Assembly: GCA_016928995.1 (NCBI GenBank)
Contig: JAFGJS010000152.1
Coordinates: 1-33,318 of the forward strand
Direction: 5' to 3'
Length of the DNA stretch: 33,318 nucleotides
Source: Candidatus Sumerlaeota bacterium
GTDB taxonomy: Bacteria > Sumerlaeota > Sumerlaeia > JAFGJS01
The notes under the pieces were generated by a model. It was not told the DNA's origin, ran no database searches, and saw nothing but the letters and a program-made list of their open reading frames with translations. Positions 25,206 to 33,318 of the stretch are shown here, piece after piece. The translations under genes and the position numbers were made by a program. Numbering within the stretch: the stretch's first letter is position 1; every line of letters begins with the position of its first letter.

Positions 25206-26263
25206 TTCAATTCCTCATCAAACGCCACAGCCACCTTGCCGCATTTACCGGAGGCCATCAGCGCGAAAGCCTCTGCGACTTGCTCTAACGGAAAACGATG
25301 AGTGACCAACTCTTCCGGGTGGATTTCCCAACGCACCAGCCGTTCAACGAGCTCTTCCATTTTCCAAATGCTGGTGACCCAGGAACCATGGATTTTTTTC
25401 TGCTCATGGATGAGATCCGGAGAAGGCATGAACGAACAGGAACTCCCTTCGCCGATAAAGACACAATCGCCCCATTGCCGAGTGGCCTGGATTGCGGTCA
25501 GCCTGCCTTTTTCGTTCGCGGAGCATTCAATCACTTTCTCGCAGCCGCGCCCGCCAGTCTCAGAGCGCACTTGGGAAATGGCGTCCGAACCGGCTGGAAT
25601 AACAATATCGGCCAATCTTAGTTTTTTCGCCAACTCCATCCGCTCCGGCACGACATCGATGCCGATTAATTTATTCGCTCCCATCGCCCGCGCCAGCATC
25701 AGCGCCGCCAGTCCGACCGGACCTAATCCCGTAACCAGCACAGCGTCATTGCCCGATACTCCAATCTTTTCAATTCCTTCATAGACCGTGCCGAAGCCGC
25801 ACGCGATCTGCGCGCCATCGGTGTAGGTCAGCTCATCCGGCAGCAGCACCAAGTCCTTTTCTTCCGCCAGGATGTACTCAGCCATACCACCGTCACGCTG
25901 CCAGCCGTATGCCTGGCGATGCTCGCTTGTGCAAGAGATCATATAGCCGCGCCGGCAATCGTTACACACTCCGCAGCCCGAAATGTGATACAACACCACC
26001 CGGTCGCCCACCTTGAAGCGGCGCATTCCAGGTCCGCATTGCACGATCTGCCCAGCCGGCTCATGTCCGCAGATCATTCCCGGCTGATAGCCCTCCGGAC
26101 CTTTGCCCAGATGCTCGTGATAGATGCACCGGATGTCGCTGCCGCAGATTGTAGAAGCCTTGGTCTTCACCAGCACTTCTCCATGCCTCGGCTCCGGTAC
26201 GTCGAACGTCCGCAGTTCAACCGTGCTGTCGCCCGGCAAAACCGCTCCCTGCATGATAGCCAT
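25202..26263 (-). CDS. zinc-dependent medium-chain alcohol/sugar dehydrogenase
   Basis: 353-aa MDR dehydrogenase. Catalytic zinc site: STICGSDIR (Cys near 40) and ICGHEPAG (His-Glu near 67). Structural zinc: four Cys in GCGVCNDCRRGYMISC (about 96-111). The NAD(P) Rossmann turn is VTGLGPVGLAALMLA near 175-190, with IGIDVVPER supplying an acidic residue, which favours NAD. ATG 26263 follows AGGAG by 8 nt. First gene of a probable operon with fucU-like, AKR and GH29. L-fucose dehydrogenase or lactaldehyde/propanediol oxidation are the natural candidates; other polyol substrates cannot be excluded. Confidence 0.93.
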   Translation of the reverse strand: MAIMQGAVLPGDSTVELRTFDVPEPRHGEVLVKTKASTICGSDIRCIYHEHLGKGPEGYQPGMICGHEPAGQIVQCGPGMRRFKVGDRVVLYHISGCGVCNDCRRGYMISCTSEHRQAYGWQRDGGMAEYILAEEKDLVLLPDELTYTDGAQIACGFGTVYEGIEKIGVSGNDAVLVTGLGPVGLAALMLARAMGANKLIGIDVVPERMELAKKLRLADIVIPAGSDAISQVRSETGGRGCEKVIECSANEKGRLTAIQATRQWGDCVFIGEGSSCSFMPSPDLIHEQKKIHGSWVTSIWKMEELVERLVRWEIHPEELVTHRFPLEQVAEAFALMASGKCGKVAVAFDEELK

Positions 26264-26338
26264 TGAATCAACTCCTCTTGGATGACGATTAAAATCCGGC
26301 TGAATTTAAATTGAGCAACTTGCAATGAAGCGCCGTTT

Positions 26339-26373
26339 ATGGTAACGCTAACTATTCTATCATTGGGTGTCAA
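26339..26373 (-). promoter_or_regulatory. promoter with LacI-type operator of the fucose operon
   Basis: A perfect -35 TTGACA lies at 26373-26368 (minus strand). Overlapping the expected -10 region is the dyad ATGGTAACGCTAACTA (26339-26354, plus strand), which fits 15 of 16 positions of the LacI/CcpA-type consensus WTGNNARCGNWWWCAW. The -10 itself (TAGCGT at 17 nt) is weak. A repressor there would block initiation of the dehydrogenase operon. Confidence 0.5.
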
Positions 26374-26434
26374 TAGTAAAGGAACCGCGATTACCTATAA
26401 TTCAAAACTCAAGACTATTGAGCATCGAACTTAA

Positions 26435-26473
26435 AACAGCAAACGCCCGGCGCCAAGCCAGGCGCTTGCTGTT
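26435..26473 (-). terminator. hairpin terminator after the modular glycoside hydrolase
   Basis: Long hairpin AACAGCAAgCGCCtGG...(loop)...CGCTTGCTGTT-type, arms 26435-26450 and about 26458-26473. On the minus strand it starts 10 nt after the stop of the gene ending at 26484 and is followed by TTTTAAGTT. Confidence 0.75.
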
Positions 26474-26483
26474 GATTGAGAGT

Positions 26484-29400
26484 CTATTGGGCAGTGATGA
26501 TCACATCGTCGATCCATAGATTTTCGCCATAGTCGATCGATGTGCCTTCGAACTTGATGCGGAAGTTCGAGATCATATACTGCGTGTCAGTGATTGTAGC
26601 CGTATAATGATGCCACGTGTCTTCCGTCGAGTTGCCCAGCTCATAATAATTCACATAGCTGCTGCCATTGTAGAGCTGCAGGTAGATGTTGTCGCCGTCG
26701 TCGATATCGTCATCACGATACCAGAAATCGATAGTGATCGAACTGAATCCAGAGACGTTCAGGTTGTCCGAGATCAGATCGTTGTCCGATGATCCGCAGT
26801 GCGCGGAGTAACTTCCCGAGACTTTCTGAGCCGTCGTGCGATCCCAGTCCGTCGAACCGGAGTCGGTCCAGAGATCAAAACTGGATTCGAAACCGTCCTG
26901 AAGCAGAGTCACTGGCCCGCCGCCGTTGACAATCCATGGCGACAGGTAGGAACCGGCAATGACATTCTGGGTGATGCCCGGACCTTGCCAGGCAACAGCC
27001 AGGTTGTCGCCACCTGCGCCTTCCTTTTGCAGCGCTTCAATGTAGTATATCTGGCCGCCAGTCAGGGAGATCGATAACGACTGCTGCGCGGAGTACTTGT
27101 CCCATTGACGCGAAGAGGTCCAACCGGGAACGTTGGCGATTAGCGATGCGTTCGCCGGATCGCTGTCCGAACTCAAGTACAGTTCGCAATAGTCATCGCC
27201 CGCGATCCAGAAAGTGTAATTGCCGCTGGCCGGCGGGTGAATGTAACCGCGAATACGCGTGCCGTAATTATCGCTCCAATCTGTCGGTCCTTCGAAACTG
27301 GCAAGTTGCTCGCTGCCGGAAGGATTGCTAGGATAATTCGCATTGGAAGTCAGATCGGAGACCGCCGTGCCAGCAATCCCGGTCCACCATTCGCGCAGGA
27401 TCGTGCCGCTGCCGCCGCTGCTCGATGAGGAGCTGCTGGAGGAAGAACTGCTGGAGGAAGATGCGACCGAGATGTTGAGCGTTGCATTGTCGCTCGCGCT
27501 GGCTGCGTCGTTCACGCGAACGGTCCAACTGTTCGTTCCAACATCGCTCGATCCTGGAGTGCCCGACAGCGCGCCGTTACTCGCGACGCTCAGCCAAGAA
27601 GGTCCGGAGATCTTCGAGAAGCTTAATGTGTCGCCCACGTCGATATCCGAGGCGTCTCCGGAGATCGAGTTGCTATAGGGCTGTCCTTCCGTCGCCGAAG
27701 CCTTCGTGATCGGATCGACGATCCAAAACGGGGCGTCGTTAGTGTTGATTACAGTGATATTCAATGTGGCCTGATCGCTGCCGCTAATGTTGTCGGTGAC
27801 TTCCACGGTGAAGGAATTAACGCCGACGTCGCTGTTTGCCGGCGTGCCGGATAGGGCGCCGTTGCTTGCCACGCTCAGCCAGGCCGGCCCGCTGACCTTG
27901 CTGTAGGTCAATGAATCGCCATCCGGATCCGTGGCGCTGCCTGAGATGGAATTGCTGTAATAGACATCTTCCGTCGCGTTGGATTTGCTGATCGGATCGC
28001 TGGTGAAGTACGGAGGATCATTGCTGCCGCTGTTCATCTCACTTTCCGTGACAAATTTCCACATCTGATTATAACCACCTGCATAATCCCATTGCTGAAT
28101 ATTAGCGCCATCGGCCGTCGACGCCCCGTCCACATCGAGACATTTATTGCTCCATTTGGATGAAATATAGTAGTATCCGTCTCCGACGTAATCAACGCGC
28201 CAGAGCTGATTGTCAGCTCCCACGGCGCCTTGAATATCCCACTGGTGGATATTGTGACCGTTATCAAAAGAATGATCACTCACATCCGCACATTTCCCGG
28301 AGTGCTGGGCGGTGACTTTGAAATAACTCCAGTCCCCGCCTGCCTGGTTAGTGAGCGGTGTGAAATTCCACAGCTGGTTTTGTCCGCCATTCCAGGTGTT
28401 TTGCTGGATGTTCGCGCCATTGGCGGTCGAAGCGTTCGCAACCTCCATCACCTTGCCGCTGTGACGGTTGACCAGCGCATAGCGGCCGTTAATCACCGAC
28501 GGAGGAGTGCCAGTGCCCCACCAGATACTGACCATTCTCTCGGCATTTTTATGCGTGTCGCCCCCATAGGCCGAACTGCCTGTGGTTGTTACAGTATACG
28601 ATCGTTGCGGACCGTGACCATCGAAGTAGACATCACGATCCGTGCAATAAAACTCGAAGGTGGTCGGCAAGCAGGTACGTTCCGCCTCGCCGACAAAGGC
28701 CTGCACTCTCCCATCCGCTTGCCGGTAAACCGCAGCCGCCGTAGAGTTGGGAATATGCTCGGCGTAACCGAGACGTTTGCCGGATTTGCATGCTTGCGCA
28801 AACTCGCCGCGGGCAATGGCGCACCATCCCCACCAAATCACTCCATCCATGCCATATTCGGCCCCGAAGATAGCCTCTCCAACATTATGCGTTTCTGGCT
28901 CCCATAATTCGTCATTGTTATTGGCAACGGTTTGCATAAAGGTTTTATAATTCGTCCACGATCCATCCAGATTGTGCGTCGAACCCAGTGTTGTCCGGGA
29001 CGACAGCGGAACATACCAATCATCCGCCAGATCAACATTCAATGTGCCGCAACCGCCCATCTTCTTGGTATTAGTATCCGGACAGTTCAGCAAGTGATAC
29101 AACGCTTCGTAGTAATCGTCCGTGTTTCCCTGATCCCCTGCATAGAGATAGTCCGGTTCGTTGGCCATATCGAGCCAGGGAATGACTGGCGGATTATTCA
29201 GTGAATTGAGATAACGAATATTGGCTTGCCACATGGCTGCATACCGGTCGCCGTAAAGGCGATTCGTACCGCTGATATACCAGTCGCTGCCGACATCGCC
29301 ATTGCAAAAATACCACTGCACATCGACGCCAAAGCTGTTAATAAAGTTATACCTGTCCAATAAAGCCTGCTTGTCATTAGCCGATAGTTCGGCTGACCAT

Positions 29401-29660
29401 ATATATCCTTCCAATGGCTCTGCGTTTGCGGGATATGAGCGCACGCAATTTGTCGCATTGCCCATGAAGGCGATACAACGGCGTATATTGTTGGTGTCAC
29501 CCCATGCAATATCATAACCCCAGTTAGGAATAGACTTGGTGACTCCCGAATCAGAGGTGCTGAAATATACCGTCCGGTCTGCTCCGAAAACGGTTCCGTT
29601 GAACACCATGACGATGATCGCCATCATCATCGGTAACATTTGACTTCTTGAACCTTTCAT
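26484..29660 (-). CDS. secreted multidomain glycoside hydrolase (clan GH-A-like) with RICIN, Ig-like and PA14 domains
   Basis: 1058 aa. ATG 29660 follows AGGAGGGG by 5 nt and opens a signal peptide (LPMMMAIIVMVF, cleavage near VFGA). Residues about 28-385 look like a TIM-barrel hydrolase: WLDMANEPDY (E168) and IFGAEYGMDGVIWWGW (E268) are good acid/base and nucleophile candidates 100 residues apart; the family was not identified. Then: RICIN beta-trefoil (about 389-536; repeated QxW such as GGQNQLWNF), two Ig-like repeats of about 90 aa (549-638, 642-732; GALSGTPxxSDVGxNS), a poly-Ser linker of 15 residues (734-748), PA14 (753-910; ILREWWTGIAGTAVSDL) and a C-terminal beta-sandwich (920-1058; LLQDGFESSFDLW). 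The modules point to extracellular polysaccharide breakdown, possibly of a fucose-rich algal or mucin glycan. Confidence 0.85.
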   Translation of the reverse strand: MKGSRSQMLPMMMAIIVMVFNGTVFGADRTVYFSTSDSGVTKSIPNWGYDIAWGDTNNIRRCIAFMGNATNCVRSYPANAEPLEGYIWSAELSANDKQALLDRYNFINSFGVDVQWYFCNGDVGSDWYISGTNRLYGDRYAAMWQANIRYLNSLNNPPVIPWLDMANEPDYLYAGDQGNTDDYYEALYHLLNCPDTNTKKMGGCGTLNVDLADDWYVPLSSRTTLGSTHNLDGSWTNYKTFMQTVANNNDELWEPETHNVGEAIFGAEYGMDGVIWWGWCAIARGEFAQACKSGKRLGYAEHIPNSTAAAVYRQADGRVQAFVGEAERTCLPTTFEFYCTDRDVYFDGHGPQRSYTVTTTGSSAYGGDTHKNAERMVSIWWGTGTPPSVINGRYALVNRHSGKVMEVANASTANGANIQQNTWNGGQNQLWNFTPLTNQAGGDWSYFKVTAQHSGKCADVSDHSFDNGHNIHQWDIQGAVGADNQLWRVDYVGDGYYYISSKWSNKCLDVDGASTADGANIQQWDYAGGYNQMWKFVTESEMNSGSNDPPYFTSDPISKSNATEDVYYSNSISGSATDPDGDSLTYSKVSGPAWLSVASNGALSGTPANSDVGVNSFTVEVTDNISGSDQATLNITVINTNDAPFWIVDPITKASATEGQPYSNSISGDASDIDVGDTLSFSKISGPSWLSVASNGALSGTPGSSDVGTNSWTVRVNDAASASDNATLNISVASSSSSSSSSSSSSSSGGSGTILREWWTGIAGTAVSDLTSNANYPSNPSGSEQLASFEGPTDWSDNYGTRIRGYIHPPASGNYTFWIAGDDYCELYLSSDSDPANASLIANVPGWTSSRQWDKYSAQQSLSISLTGGQIYYIEALQKEGAGGDNLAVAWQGPGITQNVIAGSYLSPWIVNGGGPVTLLQDGFESSFDLWTDSGSTDWDRTTAQKVSGSYSAHCGSSDNDLISDNLNVSGFSSITIDFWYRDDDIDDGDNIYLQLYNGSSYVNYYELGNSTEDTWHHYTATITDTQYMISNFRIKFEGTSIDYGENLWIDDVIITAQ

Positions 29661-29729
29661 GATTACCCCTCCTTGAGATATTTGGTTTCCCCTATCACTC
29701 ACTGTGCTCCACTGCAGCACCCGGCAAAC

Positions 29730-29756
29730 ATGTTAAAGCTAAGTCAATTAACGCTA
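29730..29756. promoter_or_regulatory. candidate LacI-type operator pair upstream of the modular hydrolase
   Basis: ATGTTAAAGCTAAGTC (29730-29745) matches the operator before the fucose operon at 12 of 16 positions. Next to it TAACGCTA (29749-29756) repeats that operator's exact core octamer. They lie 70-96 nt before the start codon of the hydrolase at 29660. Confidence 0.35.
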
Positions 29757-30048
29757 CCGCTTGCACCTTCGGTTCGCACCCAAGCCCTTCTTTTTTTCAA
29801 TCCATTTCATGGATATTGAATTCAAGAATGAAAGTTTTTTGCTAACTTCAATAACTGATGTCGGGCGCCTAGGCGTTTTGGTCTGCGGCGGCCATGCCGC
29901 CGGTGTTGACCATCTTGCTCCATCAAGTTTGTTTCTCCGCGCTTGAACGTAACTCACCTCCTTCTGAGAGTTTACCCTCCTGTACCGCCACGTTGTTAAA
30001 ATGCGACACCTTGATCTGACATCCTCCGCAAAACAGGATCTACGAGAA
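29757..30048. other. spacer with an orphan ribosome site
   Basis: No recognisable gene. On the minus strand AAGGAGGTGA (about 29963-29954) is a near-perfect anti-16S match, but no start codon follows at a usable distance; the 67-codon frame ending at 29754 would have to begin at the GTG inside that site. A perfect hairpin CGGCGGC-CAT-GCCGCCG lies at 29886-29902. Confidence 0.45.
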
Positions 30049-33000
30049 TCAATAAAAAAACCATCTCATCGGATCCACATCAGCGCTTTCCGGTGGCGTC
30101 TGAACTTGCGCGAAATAGATTTGGAAGCCATTGACTCCTTGCCAGAGTTCGTAATCTTGCCCCAGCGGATTGATGTTGTCCGGGCCGGCCGTCCAACTCA
30201 CCGTCCCGGCGCTGTCCACTGTGCCGGTGAAGCGGGCGTAAGCGTTGGAGTTGCTGTAAATATCGCGATGCCCAGTGCCGCTTCCATCTGCCAATGTGAC
30301 GAACGATCCGCCGCCGTTGGCTGGATCAAGCGTGATTGTCGAGCCTTGGTTGAGGTTGTCGCCAAGGGCGTAAACGATGAGCTCGAACTGGGCGTGCGCT
30401 TGCAGGCCGGTGATGGTGGTTGCGATCGTGCCATCATGGATGTGGATATAATCACGCATGAGGTCTTCTGGAAGGACGGGCGCATTCGTCGAGTTCAGCC
30501 AGTTGGATACGCCGGTGGCGCCGCTCCAAGCGACGGAGACTCCAGGCAGTGTGGCGCCGGCCGTGTCAAGAACGGTCGTGGCGGTTCCGCTCGCGCTGGT
30601 GAACGAGTTCCAGATATCGCTCCCGCCGCCCAAAACAGCCGCGCCGGTCATGACGTAATCGGCTGGGCCGAAGTCAGCGCTGATCATGAAAGCGGAGTCA
30701 GCATACGGCGAATAGACCGTAAATTCACTGCTGGGACCGGCGCCGGTGTCGGGGATGCTGGACACGCTGTACCCCGTGCCGGGCAACATGGTGATGGAAA
30801 GCGTGCCATTGCCAGAGATTTCACTGATGGTCACGGTGCGATTTACTGTGCCCGTGCCAGTCACGGTCACCACTCCGGCCGCTGTTCCTGTCGCGTTCAG
30901 CGTGACGCTGGTGGCGGCGATGCTAGCATTATCCGCAATGCTCGCGGCGCCCGTATAGGTCAGGATGAAGTCGACGGGATCGCCGCCGGTGAACGTCAAA
31001 CTGGGCGCGCCGATCGTCACGGACGGGAACAACAGCGATCCGGTTTGGATGGTCACATTGTCAAATTGGGCTTGACAGAGCACGCCATCATTCACACTGC
31101 ATACAGCAAGCCCGGCATATAAACTGCTGGACATGGCAATCTCGCGCGAGTCCATCATATTCCAATCATTGCCATCAGACGAATAATAGGCGCTGATGAC
31201 ATTGCCAATCCGCATCAGGCGCACATAGTATGGCGCGGCCAATCCTTCGGCTTCCGATATTCCCGAAGCGGATCCACCCGTGCTGCCGCGTTGCTGGAAA
31301 GCAACGCCGTTGGAAGGCGACATAAAGCAGAGCGCATATTTGGAATTTGCATCAAGCGTTTCACGAATCATGACGCCCGCCTTGGCCCATGGCGCCGTGT
31401 TCTGCATGCTAAGAACTCGCGCTGTTATCGCGAAATCGCCTTGCAAAGCTTTGAATCCATAGCGGAACTCATCCGCGCTGTACCATATGTCTGAGCCAGA
31501 TCCGGCTATTGTGATGACGCCGCTGCTTTCGCTGAATGATCCCTGCTGTCCAACATCTCCGATGTCCTCAGTGAGCCAATCGTTGATGACCGTACCGGTT
31601 GGAGCGGCCATCGTTGCCTCCGAGTTTGCGGACTCTCCATTGATTCCATTTACGGAAACGGTGTAATAATAAAGTGTTTCCGTGGATACGTTCGTATCCA
31701 CATAGGTTTTGAGTGTAATGCTTGTCGCGATTGTGTCATACGGCCCTCCACTTGCCGTTGCACGTTTCACATTATAGGTCACTGAAGTGGAATAATCGTT
31801 CCATTGCAGAATGATCTCGCCCGGAGCTGAATATGAGATCAGGCCGGTGGGAGCCGGCGTGCCGACTGATGAAGGAGGTCCGATTTTGAACCCCACGGCG
31901 ATATAATACGGCATTTGCGAAGGGCAGGTGATGTGAAGAGCATCGCTCTCCTGGCTCCACGAGAGCGTATCCGTAGTGCCCAACAAAGAGACCGATCCGA
32001 TAGGACCGGCCAGCAATCCCTCATCAGTTCCAAGCGATGTGATCGAGATGGTCTCATCCGGGGCTGGAACCGTCATGCACCAGGCATATAGATAGCCGTC
32101 TTTGCCGATAGTAAAGCGGAAGTCATCCGTGTAGAAAACAAAGGTTTCCTGTGACCAGCCAATATGCCCGGTCGGCAGCGATCTTGAACCTTCTCCGAGA
32201 CGAACCCATGCCCTGCTGCCGTAGATGCCGTCCCCGTTAATGTTCATCCAATCTCCGATATCCTGAAACATCTGGGTGCAGGCCGATTCCAGCGAACCAT
32301 CCGGCTTCATCGGAATGTTGACCGCATAACAGCCGTTACGGGATACACATTCAAGGAGGTAGAGGATAATGCCTTTGGAACTGTATGTGAAACCGGGAGC
32401 GTAGTACCAATCACCCACTGCATTTTCAGTGATCCAATCCTGATCGGTCTTGATGCCGCTGGGATAATGACCTTCCTGGGTGTTGACGGTTCCGTTCGTC
32501 TTGGAGCGGAACTTGACGATGCTGAAAACATCTACCTCCCCGCGCCGTGCCAGAGTTTTATTGTAAAAGTCAGCGATGACATGCTGCATGGCGTCGCACT
32601 TATAGCCGGTTCCGGTTCCGTAACCGCTGAATGGCTGCTGGTCGGTGCCGTCTGTATAAATGAAGTCGGGCTGGTATTTATCGACGGCATCCATCATGCG
32701 CGCAGCCCACCATTTTGCGTACCATTCGGCAAAATCAAGATGGTTCTGGAAGATCCCCGCCGCTGGCGGCGACCATGAGGTGTTGGCAGCAGCGGCAACC
32801 CCGTTGTACTCACGAAGGTTGATTCCATAGAGCAGACGCGGATCCAGCCCCTCCCACCACTGGCCCTCCCCATCGGCAAGCGTGAGGTTGCCGTCGTACG
32901 GAACACCCGTCAAAGGCCCCGACTCATCACTCTGGAAAGCAGTCTGCCACCACCACCAGGAATACTCATGGTGAAAGGTGATGCCGAATCGGATATCCGC

Positions 33001-33318
33001 CTCCCTTGCAGCCTGCTCCCATTCACCGATCAGATCACGCTGAGGGCCGAGATTTGATGCGTTCCATGGCTGATACCTTGAATCCCAATTGTCAAATTGG
33101 TCATGGTGAACTCCCTGTATAATCAGAAAACGCGCGCCGGCATCTTTATAAAGCTGCACATAGGCGGCCGGATCCAGTTGCGTTGGATTCCAATCTCTCA
33201 ACACTTCCTTGTAGCCAACCTCGGACGGGTGGCCGTAGTTCGCAAGATGGTTGTCGTAGGCAGTCCTGCCTTGATCATAAAGTCTGCGTGCATACCAATC
33301 GCCGCTCTCTCCGGCCGA
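30049..33318 (-). CDS. GH29-type alpha-L-fucosidase with FN3, DUF1349-like and C-terminal beta domains (5' end beyond window)
   Basis: Partial: 1089 codons are visible and the frame is open to the window edge, entering at SAGESGDWYARRLYDQG, which aligns with residues about 109-125 of the other GH29 protein. The signal peptide and first strand of the barrel are missing. Seen: LIIQGVHHDQFDNWDSRY, YSWWWWQTAF, and YTDG with the nucleophile-position Asp at codon 32652-32650. After the catalytic part: FN3-like (GEIILQWNDY), one DUF1349-like module (WLTEDIGDVG, GSGSDIWYS, APWAKAGVMIRE), then about 325 residues of Thr/Gly/Ser-rich beta domains ending in VDPMRWFFY. Closely related along its whole catalytic part to the GH29 at 20976-23597, so they are paralogues with different tails. 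Confidence 0.88.
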   Translation of the reverse strand, partial: SAGESGDWYARRLYDQGRTAYDNHLANYGHPSEVGYKEVLRDWNPTQLDPAAYVQLYKDAGARFLIIQGVHHDQFDNWDSRYQPWNASNLGPQRDLIGEWEQAAREADIRFGITFHHEYSWWWWQTAFQSDESGPLTGVPYDGNLTLADGEGQWWEGLDPRLLYGINLREYNGVAAAANTSWSPPAAGIFQNHLDFAEWYAKWWAARMMDAVDKYQPDFIYTDGTDQQPFSGYGTGTGYKCDAMQHVIADFYNKTLARRGEVDVFSIVKFRSKTNGTVNTQEGHYPSGIKTDQDWITENAVGDWYYAPGFTYSSKGIILYLLECVSRNGCYAVNIPMKPDGSLESACTQMFQDIGDWMNINGDGIYGSRAWVRLGEGSRSLPTGHIGWSQETFVFYTDDFRFTIGKDGYLYAWCMTVPAPDETISITSLGTDEGLLAGPIGSVSLLGTTDTLSWSQESDALHITCPSQMPYYIAVGFKIGPPSSVGTPAPTGLISYSAPGEIILQWNDYSTSVTYNVKRATASGGPYDTIATSITLKTYVDTNVSTETLYYYTVSVNGINGESANSEATMAAPTGTVINDWLTEDIGDVGQQGSFSESSGVITIAGSGSDIWYSADEFRYGFKALQGDFAITARVLSMQNTAPWAKAGVMIRETLDANSKYALCFMSPSNGVAFQQRGSTGGSASGISEAEGLAAPYYVRLMRIGNVISAYYSSDGNDWNMMDSREIAMSSSLYAGLAVCSVNDGVLCQAQFDNVTIQTGSLLFPSVTIGAPSLTFTGGDPVDFILTYTGAASIADNASIAATSVTLNATGTAAGVVTVTGTGTVNRTVTISEISGNGTLSITMLPGTGYSVSSIPDTGAGPSSEFTVYSPYADSAFMISADFGPADYVMTGAAVLGGGSDIWNSFTSASGTATTVLDTAGATLPGVSVAWSGATGVSNWLNSTNAPVLPEDLMRDYIHIHDGTIATTITGLQAHAQFELIVYALGDNLNQGSTITLDPANGGGSFVTLADGSGTGHRDIYSNSNAYARFTGTVDSAGTVSWTAGPDNINPLGQDYELWQGVNGFQIYFAQVQTPPESADVDPMRWFFY

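Noticed and set aside
27420-27480. Simple repeat or sequencing artefact in the large hydrolase gene
   Set aside because: The bases use mixed serine codons to encode a 15-residue Ser linker between domains, common in secreted hydrolases; the frame stays open on both sides.
30001-31122. 373-codon plus-strand open frame
   Set aside because: Antisense shadow of the GH29/DUF1349 gene; no ribosome site and no family features.

Overview
The window reads as chromosomal DNA of an uncultured anaerobic or facultatively anaerobic bacterium. The evidence is a class III (oxygen-sensitive) ribonucleotide reductase with its radical-SAM activase, an operon of dinitrogenase-cofactor-like (NifX/MTH1175 type) proteins under sigma-54 control, and secreted fucosidases. 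Gene content (many DUF1349-like modules, GH29 enzymes, poly-Ser linkers, Gram-negative type lipoprotein and signal peptides) resembles Lentisphaerota, Kiritimatiellota, Hydrogenedentota or Sumerlaeota genomes. That placement is an impression, not a computed result. Nothing looks like a phage, integrase, transposase or CRISPR locus.

Layout. 1-600: a minus-strand tRNA-Ser(GGA) and a gene-poor stretch. 604-6837 (+): a GT4 glycosyltransferase; a 1379-residue protein joining a DnaG-type CHC2 zinc finger, a very long TPR array and a DnaA-type AAA+ module without the DnaA DNA-binding domain; and a one-pass membrane protein with SHOCT-like helical pairs. From 6862 onward every convincing gene is on the minus strand.

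6862-12390: seven tightly packed genes read from a textbook -24/-12 promoter (10855-10871): three NifX-like proteins, one carrying a zinc ribbon with its own internal start, DUF5320, TrmO, a DUF89 phosphatase and an MBL hydrolase. Directly upstream is a PAS/AAA+/Fis sigma-54 activator. The arrangement recalls the orange-protein (ORP) operons of Desulfovibrio.

12533-16292: an 89-bp element with perfect 32-bp inverted arms; then nrdG and nrdD behind a sigma-70 promoter and a cobalamin riboswitch; then a small CoA-binding protein. The riboswitch implies a B12-dependent class II reductase elsewhere in the genome.

16460-17305: a small GIY-YIG nuclease behind a strong promoter and a leader made of direct and inverted repeats.

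17306-33318: a carbohydrate region centred on L-fucose. It holds a zinc alcohol dehydrogenase, a RbsD/FucU-like mutarotase, an aldo/keto reductase and a GH29 fucosidase in one probable operon behind a LacI-type operator. Around them are a large modular glycoside hydrolase, a second GH29 enzyme cut by the window end, and two proteins built mainly of DUF1349-like modules, one fused to a thioredoxin fold. The likely scheme is extracellular release of fucose, uptake, mutarotation and oxidative or reductive catabolism. No transporter, kinase or aldolase is visible here.
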